Shown here: positions 41,624 through 49,514 of the stretch, piece by piece
Layout of the letters: every line of letters begins with the position of its first letter
How positions within the stretch are numbered: position 1 is the stretch's first letter
NCBI GenBank assembly: GCA_040394635.1
Contig: JBEBRW010000010.1
Span: 52,784-116,783 of the forward strand
Direction: 5' to 3'
Source of the DNA: UBA5239 sp040394635
GTDB taxonomy: Bacteria > Verrucomicrobiota > Lentisphaeria > Victivallales > Victivallaceae
Length of the DNA stretch: 64,000 nt
The notes under the pieces: model-generated
The model's input: the letters and a program-made list of their open reading frames with translations, nothing else
Database searches by the model: none
What the model was told of the DNA's origin: nothing
Translations under genes and position numbers: made by a program

Positions 41624-43078
41624 ATGAAATGCCGGACCGTCATCTTGCTGACTCTGGCCGCCGGATCATTCATCTGGAGCGGCTGCTCCAGTGTTGTCAA
41701 CTCCCATCTGCAAAAAGAAACCATGATGACGGGTTACATGAACGGCAATACCGACCTTGTGCTCAAGGAGATCGACAGCAAGCTCAAGTCCACCTCCGGC
41801 ACCGGCGATGAACTGATGTGGGTACTGGAGGCCGGCAGCATGAACTTCAACCTCCGCAATTACCCGGCCAGCATCGAATATTTCCGCAAGGCCGAGCAAC
41901 TGGTCACGGAGTACGACGACCGCGCCATGATCAGCCTGCGTGACAGCGGCTCCGAGGCCCTCATGGCCGTGACCAACCTCAATGCCCTGCCCTACCGCGG
42001 GTTCTGCCGCGACCGGATTCTCCTTTCATTCTTCAAGGCCCTCGCCTACCTCGGCGAAAACAACGAGGAGGCGTTCAGCGCCCAGCTCCGCCGCATGCGC
42101 GACGAGCAGAAAAAAGTCATGGAGGATTACCAGAAATTTTTCGACGCCGAACAGGAGGCCGTCCGCCAGACCCGCGCCGACAACCGGGACGTGGCCAAAG
42201 CCCTCAATTCCACCAATGAGAAAACCATCACTTCCAATGTCGACAACCAGGAATTCATGAGCGCCCTGAATCAGACGAAGCAAATCGCCAACCATGCCTA
42301 CGGCGATTTCCTCAATCCGGCGGCGCTCTTTCTCTCCGCGCTCGGCTCGCTCCGCGACAATCTTTATGATAATGCCGTCATCGACTTCCGCCGCTTCTAC
42401 GAAGCCATGCCGGCGAATCCGCTCGCCCGCCAGTATTATGTCACCGCGCTGAAACTGGCCGGACAGGAAGTTCCGGCGGAACTGGCCCAGGTCCCGCCAT
42501 TCGATTTCCCGCTGAACTCGGATTGCGTCCACGTGATTTTCGCCAACGGGCGCGGCCCGGCCTTCCGTCAGGTCGCCATTTACCTGCCGGTGATGACCGC
42601 CTGGCCCGTCTGCGAATACTATCAGAGCCCCTACAGCCGCTTCCGGGTAATCGCCGGCGGCAAGGCTTACGACAGCGTGCAGATCGCCGACATGGACGCG
42701 ATTATTTCGCAGGAGTACAACCAGCGGCTGCCGGGCATGATCACCCGCATCGTCATCAGTACCGCCATCAAGGAAGCGGCGCACTATACCGCCACCGCGC
42801 TGGCGGCGCATGAGGATGAACTCGCGGGCGCGCTGGTTTTCGCCGGCGGGCTCATTTACAAAATGATCTTCAATACCGCCGACACCCGCAGCTGGGAAAT
42901 CCTGCCGAAGGAATTCCAGCTGACGCAGTTTCCGATGCCGCCCGGCCGCAAATTCGTCATCGAAAGCCCCTACCGCGAGATCACCCTGCCGGAGAATTAC
43001 CGCTCCGCCATTATCTATGTAAATACCCCGAGCCGGGGATTTTCCACCGTAAATGTTTTCGGATTTAACTCAAAATAG
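41624..43078 (+). CDS. COG3014-like lipoprotein
   Basis: 484 residues with lipobox WSGC near residue 21. The region GTGDELMWVLEAGSMNFNLR resembles the start of the COG3014 family, followed by TPR-like helices (YPASIEYFRKAEQLV...) and SALGSLRDNLYDNAVIDFRR. The C-terminal third is a beta domain (CVHVIFANGRGPAFRQVAIY) with IIYVNTPSRGFSTVNVFGF at the end. In gammaproteobacteria this family sits with YcfL-, LpoB- and CsgG-type genes, as here, and is linked to cell-wall or surface functions. The ribosome site is weak, so translation may be coupled. Confidence 0.75.
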   Translation: MKCRTVILLTLAAGSFIWSGCSSVVNSHLQKETMMTGYMNGNTDLVLKEIDSKLKSTSGTGDELMWVLEAGSMNFNLRNYPASIEYFRKAEQLVTEYDDRAMISLRDSGSEALMAVTNLNALPYRGFCRDRILLSFFKALAYLGENNEEAFSAQLRRMRDEQKKVMEDYQKFFDAEQEAVRQTRADNRDVAKALNSTNEKTITSNVDNQEFMSALNQTKQIANHAYGDFLNPAALFLSALGSLRDNLYDNAVIDFRRFYEAMPANPLARQYYVTALKLAGQEVPAELAQVPPFDFPLNSDCVHVIFANGRGPAFRQVAIYLPVMTAWPVCEYYQSPYSRFRVIAGGKAYDSVQIADMDAIISQEYNQRLPGMITRIVISTAIKEAAHYTATALAAHEDELAGALVFAGGLIYKMIFNTADTRSWEILPKEFQLTQFPMPPGRKFVIESPYREITLPENYRSAIIYVNTPSRGFSTVNVFGFNSK

Positions 43079-43087
43079 GAGAAAGAT

Positions 43088-43546
43088 ATGAGAAAGTACT
43101 GTTTATTGCCGGCTTTGGCCCTGTTGGCGCTGGTCCTTCCGGGCTGTCAGGATTCCGTAAACGCGGTAGAGGCGGAAAACAAGACCATGACGGTCAACAC
43201 GATTTCGGACACACGCTATGTGACCGACAGTTTCCTGCGTGACCGCCTGCGCCTGACCGGCGTCAATGTCTCGGAAACGCCCGAGGGGCTGATGCGGGCG
43301 CAGCTCACTGCCGTAAACGTCCGTACCGGCGTCCTCGCCCAGGCCTGGAGCTCCCTGACCAACGACAATCCGTATAAGGTCCAGTACAAATTCACCTGGT
43401 TCGACCTGAACGGCATGGAAGTGCCGTCCATCGTCTCGACCTGGCACGACCGCCAGATCATTCCCGGTGAAACCGTCCAGTTCCAGTCCGTGGCCCCGCG
43501 CAAGGACTGCAAAGATTTTCGTATTGAACTCAAAGAAGCAAAATAA
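43088..43546 (+). CDS. YcfL-like lipoprotein (DUF1425)
   Basis: 152 residues. Lipobox LPGC near residue 20, then the small beta-sandwich domain: MRAQLTAVNVRTGVLAQAWS, YKVQYKFTWFDLNGMEVPS, IIPGETVQFQSVAPRKDCKD. The FTWFDLNGMEV and GETVQFQSVAP motifs are typical of the YcfL family, whose gene is next to lpoB in E. coli. It probably binds a wall-synthesis partner or stabilises the LpoB-type protein. A strong AGGAG site precedes it, nine bases after the COG3014-like gene. Confidence 0.85.
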   Translation: MRKYCLLPALALLALVLPGCQDSVNAVEAENKTMTVNTISDTRYVTDSFLRDRLRLTGVNVSETPEGLMRAQLTAVNVRTGVLAQAWSSLTNDNPYKVQYKFTWFDLNGMEVPSIVSTWHDRQIIPGETVQFQSVAPRKDCKDFRIELKEAK

Positions 43547-43559
43547 GGAGGCCCGAACC

Positions 43560-44207
43560 ATGAGAAACCCCGTATACCTGATTGCATTTGTCCTGTCCGC
43601 CGGGCTGCTGGCAGGCTGCAGCAGCACCAAAACCGAAACCTACAACCCGGGCAATCCCTCGGAGAGCAAGGTTCGCGCCATCGGCACCGTGTCGTACGCC
43701 GAATGCTACGAGGCCGCCCGCGCCTCGGCCCAGAGCGCCCTCACCAGCCCGAATTTCACCCGCTTCCTCTCCCAGTACCGCACGGAAAAAGCCGACCAGA
43801 ACGCCATTCCGCTGATGCAGGTCGGTTACCTGAAAAACCAGACCCGCGATCCCGATCTGCAGATGAATCTGGTTACCGACGAGCTCTGCACGGCGCTGAT
43901 GAATTCCGGTTTAGTCGATATCACGCTGGCCACCGGCCGCGACGTCTCCCAGACCTTTGCCGACGCCCGCGACCTGAAAAACGACCCGAACTTCAACAAA
44001 TCCACCGTGGCCCCGAAGGGCACACTGGAAGCTCCCCGGCTGAGCATGGAAGGCGCCATCATCTCCAACACCACCACCGAGGGCGGCACCACCGAGCAGG
44101 TCTATACCTTCAACCTCCGGATCGCCGACATCCAGACCGGTCGCGTGATCTGGTCGGACAACCAGAAGTTCGGCACCCGGAAAACCCGCAGCGTGGTCGG
44201 CTGGTAA
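43560..44207 (+). CDS. LpoB-like penicillin-binding-protein activator
   Basis: 215 residues. Lipobox LLAGC near residue 18, then a disordered linker and the LpoB-type domain (IPLMQVGYLKNQTRDPDLQM, LCTALMNSGLVDITLATGRD, RLSMEGAIISNTTTEGGTTE, YTFNLRIADIQTGRVIWSD). In E. coli LpoB spans from the outer membrane to activate PBP1b. A strong AAGGAGG lies eight bases before the ATG. The order YcfL then LpoB is the same as the neighbourhood in enterobacteria, supporting orthology of the pair. No penicillin-binding protein gene lies in the window. Confidence 0.85.
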   Translation: MRNPVYLIAFVLSAGLLAGCSSTKTETYNPGNPSESKVRAIGTVSYAECYEAARASAQSALTSPNFTRFLSQYRTEKADQNAIPLMQVGYLKNQTRDPDLQMNLVTDELCTALMNSGLVDITLATGRDVSQTFADARDLKNDPNFNKSTVAPKGTLEAPRLSMEGAIISNTTTEGGTTEQVYTFNLRIADIQTGRVIWSDNQKFGTRKTRSVVGW

Positions 44208-44222
44208 GGCCGGGAGGTTCAT

Positions 44223-45008
44223 ATGAAAGCGTTATTTGCGATCATTCTGGCGGCGGCGGGGTTCATTCTCGCCGGCTGCAACAACAGCGCCAATTTTGAT
44301 TACGCCGGTACCGCCGGCCCGATGATCAAAGTGTCGGGCAACACCGGCAAGAGTGTGGCGGTGCTGCCGTTCATGGACCAGCGCGGGCTCAAATACATCG
44401 ATCCCTCGCTCCAGGCCGAAGCCAAGGACTACCCCTATGGCGACACCGGCTCGCTGTGGTTCGGCATCATCCCGCTGATGCCGTTCGGCTGGATCGGCAA
44501 GGAAGAACCGGAAAGCAGTACCGACTTCATTTCACTCGGTTATTTCCACGCCAATCCCTCGCAGGACCTGGCCGCCGCCGCCGAACTCAGCTTGAAGTAT
44601 TCCAATATGTTCAACCGTGTGACCGGCGTCCCCAGCGCGTCCAAAGCGGATACCGACTACATCTGGCAAGGCAGTTTCTCCAACCTGCATTACAGCGGCG
44701 TCATGTTCTCCTATTGCGTGACCTATATCGGCGCGCCGGTGTTCTGGCTGCTCGGCGCCCCGATGGGCTACTCGCGCAATGAATTGTGGGTGGATTTCGC
44801 CCTGATCGAACGCGAGAGCGGCAAAACTGTCTGGACCTACCGTTACCGCGACAAGGACTACGTGGTGCACTGGATTTACGCCCGCATCGGCAAAGACGCC
44901 AGTCTCTACGCCCAGCTGATGCGCAAGGCCATGAATGCCGCGCTCTACGACCTGAACCAGAAATATCTCCCGCTTTCCACGGTTCAACATCTCCCGTCCA
45001 AGCTTTAA
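44223..45008 (+). CDS. Lipoprotein, last gene of the envelope operon
   Basis: 261 residues with lipobox LAGC near residue 19. The body begins with SVAVLPFMDQRGLKYIDPSL, like the first strand of CsgG- or TolB-N-type folds, and continues with DTGSLWFGIIPLMPFGWIG and IWQGSFSNLHYSGVMFSYCV. A helical end (RKAMNAALYDLNQKYLP) follows. It may be a distant CsgG/GNA1162-type protein. GGGAGG precedes the ATG and it ends at a strong terminator, closing a transcript that encodes six exported proteins. Confidence 0.7.
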   Translation: MKALFAIILAAAGFILAGCNNSANFDYAGTAGPMIKVSGNTGKSVAVLPFMDQRGLKYIDPSLQAEAKDYPYGDTGSLWFGIIPLMPFGWIGKEEPESSTDFISLGYFHANPSQDLAAAAELSLKYSNMFNRVTGVPSASKADTDYIWQGSFSNLHYSGVMFSYCVTYIGAPVFWLLGAPMGYSRNELWVDFALIERESGKTVWTYRYRDKDYVVHWIYARIGKDASLYAQLMRKAMNAALYDLNQKYLPLSTVQHLPSKL

Positions 45009-45020
45009 CCCTGCTTATTA

Positions 45021-45061
45021 CTCACCGGCCCCGGTTGTTTTTTCAGCCGCGGCCGGTTCTT
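45021..45061. repeat. 41-bp repeat, copy 1 (identical to 48999-49039)
   Basis: Exactly the same 41 bases, beginning CTCACCGGCCCCGGTTG and ending GGCCGGTTCTT, occur again 4 kb downstream. Here the sequence is intergenic and forms the operon terminator. Read on the minus strand it would encode the tail PAAAEKTTGAGE and a stop, the same C-terminus as the gene ending at copy 2. Confidence 0.9.
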
Positions 45062-45068
45062 TTTTTCT
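45024..45068 (+). terminator. Terminator of the six-gene envelope operon
   Basis: GC-rich 14-bp imperfect stem ACCGGCCCCGGTTG/CAGCCGCGGCCGGT around a TTTTTT loop, followed by TTCTTTTTTTC. It follows the last lipoprotein stop by about 15 bases. Confidence 0.85.
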
Positions 45069-45087
45069 TATTTTTTCATTTGTCCTA

Positions 45088-45116
45088 TTGACAACTGGCG
45101 GTTTTTCGGTTATAAT
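45088..45116 (+). promoter_or_regulatory. Perfect consensus promoter of the GntR/LacI-type regulator
   Basis: TTGACA, 17 bp, TATAAT, the only full-consensus sigma70 match noticed in the window. The leader would be about 48 bases and carries a candidate operator. Confidence 0.9.
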
Positions 45117-45130
45117 ATTGCCAAGTTAAA

Positions 45131-45161
45131 TTAAATAGCATTAGCACTTTTAGCAATTTAA
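45131..45161. promoter_or_regulatory. Candidate operator after the consensus promoter
   Basis: Imperfect palindrome TTAAATAGC ... GCAATTTAA (8 of 9 paired) with TTAGCACTTTTA inside. It lies just downstream of the expected transcript start, ideal for autorepression by the encoded regulator. Confidence 0.5.
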
Positions 45162-45170
45162 AGAATAATC

Positions 45171-46274
45171 ATGGCAGAAACATTATTTGAAGAGAGTCGC
45201 CGGTATATCCTCGAAAAGATGCGTGGCATCCTGCGCGAGGGCGGACGGAAAATGCCGACCGAAAAGGAGTTGGCCGGGGAAATGTTCGCCAGTTATGCCA
45301 CCATCCGGCTGGTAATGGGCGAGCTGGAGCGCGAGGGATTCATCCGCAAAATCCGCGGCTCCGGCACTTATCTTGAACCGGGCGCGACGGAGCTTCTGGA
45401 GCGCGCCTCCCTCGTCCGGCTGCGGCTTTTCAGCTCGCCGCTCACCGGAACACCCGACAACGATTATGCCGCTTATCTGGTCGACGAACTGACGCGCCGG
45501 GCCGGGGAAAAACGCTTCCGGGTGGAGCACCGCCAGGTGGCTACTCACGACGCCTTTCTGGCCGAGCTCGACAAGGAAGCGGGCTCCTGCGATCCGGTCA
45601 TCTATCTCCCGCCGACCGAAGCGTTTACGATGCAGCAGCTCGGCAGGCTCGGCCGTTTCGACCGCCTTCCGCTGGTGGTTATCGACTGCGAGCTCGGCAA
45701 TATCAATGTCAACAACATCACCACCGACAACCGCAAGGGCGGAATGCTGGCTGCGCGCATGCTGCTCAATAGCGGCTGCCGCAAACTGGCGCTGCTGCTG
45801 TGCGAGCCGCCGCTTCGCCAGATCTCCCAGCGTGTTCAGGGATTCACCGAAATCGCGGAACTGGCCGGTGTGGATGTCGAAATCTGGGACTGCGAAGTCC
45901 GGGTAAACGACGACCGTGCCGCGCTGGCACGACAGAAGACCCTGACGGCCCTGCGGGCGGGACACCGCCCGGACGGCATTTTCGCCGTCTCCGACTCGGG
46001 GGCCATCAGCGCGGCCGCGGCCATTCGCGAATCAGGTTTCGAGCCCGGCCGGGAAATCGCACTGATCGGTTTTGACGGTCTTCCCGCGACGCGGAAGCAC
46101 ACCCCTTCCCTCGGGAGCATCGCGCAGCCGGTCACCGAAATCGGCGAAGAGATTTTCGCTCTCCTCGAGACCTGGCAACCGGGAATGCATATTCAGAAAT
46201 TGCTCTCTCCGCGCTTCCAGGCCGGAGTATCATTGACCAAAAAAGAAGAAGCCATGTTGGCCCTTCCAACTTAA
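45171..46274 (+). CDS. GntR-type regulator with LacI-like sugar-binding domain
   Basis: 367 residues. An N-terminal winged helix (about 1-70) of GntR type (REGGRKMPTEKELAGEMFAS, ATIRLVMGELEREGFIRKI, GSGTYL) is fused to a periplasmic-binding-protein fold. That fold shows LPLVVIDCELGNINVNNITT, TDNRKGGMLAARMLLNSGCR, PDGIFAVSDSGAISAAAAIR and IALIGFDGLPATR. This is the AraR-like architecture that senses a sugar. It has a consensus promoter and a palindrome, but only a weak ribosome site. It lies immediately before a pseudopilin and a secreted glycosidase, which it probably controls. Confidence 0.88.
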   Translation: MAETLFEESRRYILEKMRGILREGGRKMPTEKELAGEMFASYATIRLVMGELEREGFIRKIRGSGTYLEPGATELLERASLVRLRLFSSPLTGTPDNDYAAYLVDELTRRAGEKRFRVEHRQVATHDAFLAELDKEAGSCDPVIYLPPTEAFTMQQLGRLGRFDRLPLVVIDCELGNINVNNITTDNRKGGMLAARMLLNSGCRKLALLLCEPPLRQISQRVQGFTEIAELAGVDVEIWDCEVRVNDDRAALARQKTLTALRAGHRPDGIFAVSDSGAISAAAAIRESGFEPGREIALIGFDGLPATRKHTPSLGSIAQPVTEIGEEIFALLETWQPGMHIQKLLSPRFQAGVSLTKKEEAMLALPT

Positions 46275-46290
46275 GATAAGGAATACGATA

Positions 46291-46986
46291 ATGAAAAGAA
46301 ACAAATTCACACTTATTGAGCTTCTTGTAGTCATAGCGATCATCGCCATACTCGCAGCCATGCTGTTGCCGGCCCTGAATGCGGCGCGCGACCGTGCGAA
46401 ATCGTCCAATTGCCTGGGGTTCCAGCGTCAACTGATCCAGGCCGAACTCATGTATGCGGACGACAATCAAAATCTGGTGACTCCGTTCAACCTGGGACCG
46501 AACTGGAGCGGACTGATCAAAGGCAAATGGTGGGTGAACCTGATTGCCGAGTCTTACCTGCCGTATCCGGGCTGGCTAAACGGGGCTCCCGGAACCATGA
46601 ATACAGCCGAGCAGAATGGCGACGTTAAAAGAGGCATTTACCGCTGTCCATCTGTCCCCCAGGGCTTTGAATGGGGCGGCGGCATCGGGATTTCCGCCGA
46701 AGGCAAACACCCCCTGACGAATTACGGCAAGGCGATCATGATCACCAAGATGCGGAATCCCTCCAATCTGATCCTGCTCGGCGATTCGAGCCTGCAGAAC
46801 GCGGACGGGACTATGGCGCCGTCGCGTCACATGAAGTGTCCGGACAATTGGACCGGCAGTACTTACCGCATGCATTTCCGCCACCTCGGGCGTGCCAATG
46901 GCGCGTTACTTGACGGACACGCAGAAAACCGCTCCGAGGAGCCCTGGAAAGAAGCCTTCCAGTGCGAAGACGGCGCGAAAATTTAA
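46291..46986 (+). CDS. Pseudopilin with H-X9-DG motif
   Basis: 231 residues. Leader MKRNK, then FTLIELLVVIAIIAILAAML, ALNAARDRAK and an extracytoplasmic domain ending with FRHLGRANGALLDGHAE, the H-X9-DG signature. AAGGAA lies nine bases before the ATG. It starts 17 bases after the sugar-responsive regulator and 17 bases before a secreted glycoside hydrolase, so it may be made only in response to a glycan. Such linked pseudopilins recur in Victivallis-type genomes and could help display or export enzymes; this is unproven. Confidence 0.85.
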   Translation: MKRNKFTLIELLVVIAIIAILAAMLLPALNAARDRAKSSNCLGFQRQLIQAELMYADDNQNLVTPFNLGPNWSGLIKGKWWVNLIAESYLPYPGWLNGAPGTMNTAEQNGDVKRGIYRCPSVPQGFEWGGGIGISAEGKHPLTNYGKAIMITKMRNPSNLILLGDSSLQNADGTMAPSRHMKCPDNWTGSTYRMHFRHLGRANGALLDGHAENRSEEPWKEAFQCEDGAKI

Positions 46987-47002
46987 TACTGGAGACCGAT
47001 TC

Positions 47003-48988
47003 ATGCGACACCTACCCCTCAGCCTCTTTTGTCTCGCCTATATCCTCATGCCCCTGCTCACCGCCGCACCGTCCATCGACCGATACGGCCAGTTCACCGG
47101 AGAAGAATGGCCGGAAAAGATAACCAGAGACGCCGAAATGCAATCCGATCTCAAACAGGAATCCCGGGAACTCGCCGGCATCAAGCCCGATCTCATGAAA
47201 TTTGACCGCTTCGGCGGACTCAGGGAAGGCGTACCGCAGGAGGCGACCGGCTTCTTCCGGGTCATGAAAATCGAAAACCGCTACTGGCTGATTTCGCCCG
47301 AGGGAAACCGCTTCTTCCTGAAAGGCGTTGACGCCGTTCCCTATCTGGAACGCGGCTATTTCACGGCGGCCAAAGAGGGCGATGGCAAAACCATCCGCAA
47401 GCAGTTCACGCAGGGCGCGCCTGACCGCCAGAAATATGCGGAAGCCTGGACCTCCGACGGAAAACAGGTCAATTTCCTCGCAGCCAACCTCCAACGCAAA
47501 TACGGCGAGAACTTCCGCGAGCGCTGGATGGATCTCACCGAAAAGCGCCTGCTGGACTGGGGTTTCAACTCCTCCGGCAAGTGGAACAATCCTTTTGTTT
47601 TCGATCGCCTGCCCTTTCTGCTGGATTCCGGTTTGCCGGTTCGCAAACTCGACCGTTTCATCGACCCCTTCGACCCGAATTTCGCCGCAAAAGTGGACGC
47701 CCACATACAGAAAATCGCCGCCCGGTTCCGCGACAATCCCTTCCTGATCGGCTATCAATTCGAAAACGAAAACGGCTGGAGCCGCAACACCCCGCTCCTG
47801 TTCCTCAAGGACCGCTCCGGCATGGAGGCCAAACGCGCCTTGCTCGCGTTTCTCGCCGAGCGTAACGACGGCGATGCGGGCAAACTTTTCGACCAGCCCG
47901 GAGCGGCAATGGATGTACTGATGAAGCAGGCGCTTGATGGCGCCAAACTGCCCCGGGAACAACTTTCCGAATTCATCAAAATGGCTTCGCAGCGGTATCA
48001 TTCGATTCTGGCGGGAAGTCTCCGGAAGTACGATTCCAATCACCTGTTTCTCGCAGCCTCGCACTGCGGTATCCAGAGCGTGGAATGGATCGAAAGCGGC
48101 CTGAATTATATCGATCTCCTGCCTCTGCACGAGTACAACCTTCATTCCCGCTGGATCGGCGGTTTCCTGGCCGATTACCTGAAAAAATGGGATAAACCGT
48201 TTGCGGTACTGGAATACTCCTTCACTAACAGCAGGCGCGGGTTCAGTTCCTTCTCCAGTTCAATCACGGTTGAGACGGAAGCGGACCGCGGCCGGGCATT
48301 TCAAATCTACACCGAGCAGTTGGCAAGCAATCCGTTATGTGTCGGAATGAGCTATTTCATTATGTACGACCAGCCGGTTACCAGCCGCGGGCACGATGCG
48401 GAGGCCTTCAGTTTCGGGCTGATCAATGTGGTGGATCGTCCCTACCGGGAAATGCTGTCTATCGTCAAAGAGGCCAATGCCAGACTGTTCGATATCCACG
48501 CCGGTAAGCTCGAACCAACCAAGATGCTGCCGCTGCTGAAAGAGGCACGGAACACAAAAGAATTCCTGCCGGGCTCCCTGGGCGATGTCCGGTTCGACAG
48601 CAGCAACCCGCAGTTCCATCACAGCCGCATCGACCGGATTCGCTTTTCCGACAATGCTCCGCTTGGGGTGCCGCTCCCGGCCGGGACCATCGATGCCGGC
48701 AAGCCGGACGGGTTCCAGAAACTCGAGTTTTATGTGTTCCTGTGGAAGACCGAAAAGAACCGGAACCTGGACGACTGGTTCAGCCTGGAAGAATCCGCCG
48801 ACAATATCACCTTTGAGCCGACTGCCGCAAAATTCCGTCTCTACCGCGACGGCACGTTCTGTGAATATATCATGACCGCAAAATCCCTGAAGCCAACCAC
48901 CCGGTATGTCCGGCTGAACTTCATCCTCCACAATCCGGCAGCCTCATGGACGACCTCGCTGGCGGAGGTGCGCGTCGAACGGCGCTGA
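47003..48988 (+). CDS. Secreted glycoside hydrolase-like protein (agarase/clan A type)
   Basis: 661 residues with a signal peptide (MRHLPLSLFCLAYILMPLLT). The segment VMKIENRYWLISPEGNRFFL followed by KGVDAVP is the opening of a family of TIM-barrel enzymes often called beta-agarase-like. GFNSSGKWN, IGYQFENENGWS (a candidate acid/base Glu) and KPFAVLEYSF (a candidate nucleophile Glu) fit a clan GH-A barrel. The C-terminal 130 residues are a beta-sandwich, probably substrate-binding. Substrate not determined; marine or plant galactans are possible. GGAG lies nine bases before the ATG. Last gene after the regulator and pseudopilin. Confidence 0.75.
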   Translation: MRHLPLSLFCLAYILMPLLTAAPSIDRYGQFTGEEWPEKITRDAEMQSDLKQESRELAGIKPDLMKFDRFGGLREGVPQEATGFFRVMKIENRYWLISPEGNRFFLKGVDAVPYLERGYFTAAKEGDGKTIRKQFTQGAPDRQKYAEAWTSDGKQVNFLAANLQRKYGENFRERWMDLTEKRLLDWGFNSSGKWNNPFVFDRLPFLLDSGLPVRKLDRFIDPFDPNFAAKVDAHIQKIAARFRDNPFLIGYQFENENGWSRNTPLLFLKDRSGMEAKRALLAFLAERNDGDAGKLFDQPGAAMDVLMKQALDGAKLPREQLSEFIKMASQRYHSILAGSLRKYDSNHLFLAASHCGIQSVEWIESGLNYIDLLPLHEYNLHSRWIGGFLADYLKKWDKPFAVLEYSFTNSRRGFSSFSSSITVETEADRGRAFQIYTEQLASNPLCVGMSYFIMYDQPVTSRGHDAEAFSFGLINVVDRPYREMLSIVKEANARLFDIHAGKLEPTKMLPLLKEARNTKEFLPGSLGDVRFDSSNPQFHHSRIDRIRFSDNAPLGVPLPAGTIDAGKPDGFQKLEFYVFLWKTEKNRNLDDWFSLEESADNITFEPTAAKFRLYRDGTFCEYIMTAKSLKPTTRYVRLNFILHNPAASWTTSLAEVRVERR

Positions 48989-48992
48989 GCGA

Positions 48993-49514
48993 TTAATTCT
49001 CACCGGCCCCGGTTGTTTTTTCAGCCGCGGCCGGTTCTTCGGCTTTGATCAGGGCGGCGTTGGGAATGGCGTAGCGGCTGGGGTCGTGCCCGTTATGAAC
49101 CGGAATCTCCACCTTGCCTGCCGGATATTGGCGGCTGTAGACGAAATCCCGCCCCTCGGCCATATTGTATTTCCATTTCACGAACTGGTCCTTTTCCAGT
49201 TTCCACTCCTTGGAAAGATCCACTTTGCCGTGGTCCTCGACCAGCATATACACCGTGGCCGGTTTGTCGATGGTAAACGAATACCCCGCCGTCGGAGCAT
49301 TTCCCACGCCGCGCGGCACCGATATCATCTGCAATCCATTCAACATCTCCGGTACCGCGGTAATCGACGCGCCGTATTTATTGTTCGTCCGGTCCTTGCT
49401 GTTCATCCCCATCCGGGAAATTTTGGCATTGCCGGGCAGGTTCGATATCTGCACATCGGCGGCCAGAAGCAGCGCCGAGACTCCCAGGAACATCACGCAG
49501 CATAACGCTTTCAT
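48993..49514 (-). CDS. Small exported protein at the end of the ABC/HlyD locus
   Basis: 173 residues with a signal peptide (MKALCCVMFLGVSALLLAAD) and a beta-rich body of about 120 residues (VQISNLPGNAKISRMGMNSK, YSFTIDKPATVYMLVEDHGK, FVKWKYNMAEGRDFVYSR). The C-terminal EPAAAEKTTGAGEN tail is encoded by the 41-bp repeat. No family recognised; the fold may be a sugar-binding or Ig-like sandwich. Its ATG shares a base with the stop of the M50 fusion gene, so it is translationally coupled to it and may be its substrate or partner. Confidence 0.7.
   Translation of the reverse strand: MKALCCVMFLGVSALLLAADVQISNLPGNAKISRMGMNSKDRTNNKYGASITAVPEMLNGLQMISVPRGVGNAPTAGYSFTIDKPATVYMLVEDHGKVDLSKEWKLEKDQFVKWKYNMAEGRDFVYSRQYPAGKVEIPVHNGHDPSRYAIPNAALIKAEEPAAAEKTTGAGEN
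48999..49039. repeat. 41-bp repeat, copy 2 (identical to 45021-45061)
   Basis: Here the repeat is inside a coding region and supplies the last residues and approach to the stop of the minus-strand exported protein. The hairpin it forms would also lie just after the plus-strand glycosidase stop, but it has no following T-run there. Confidence 0.9.
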
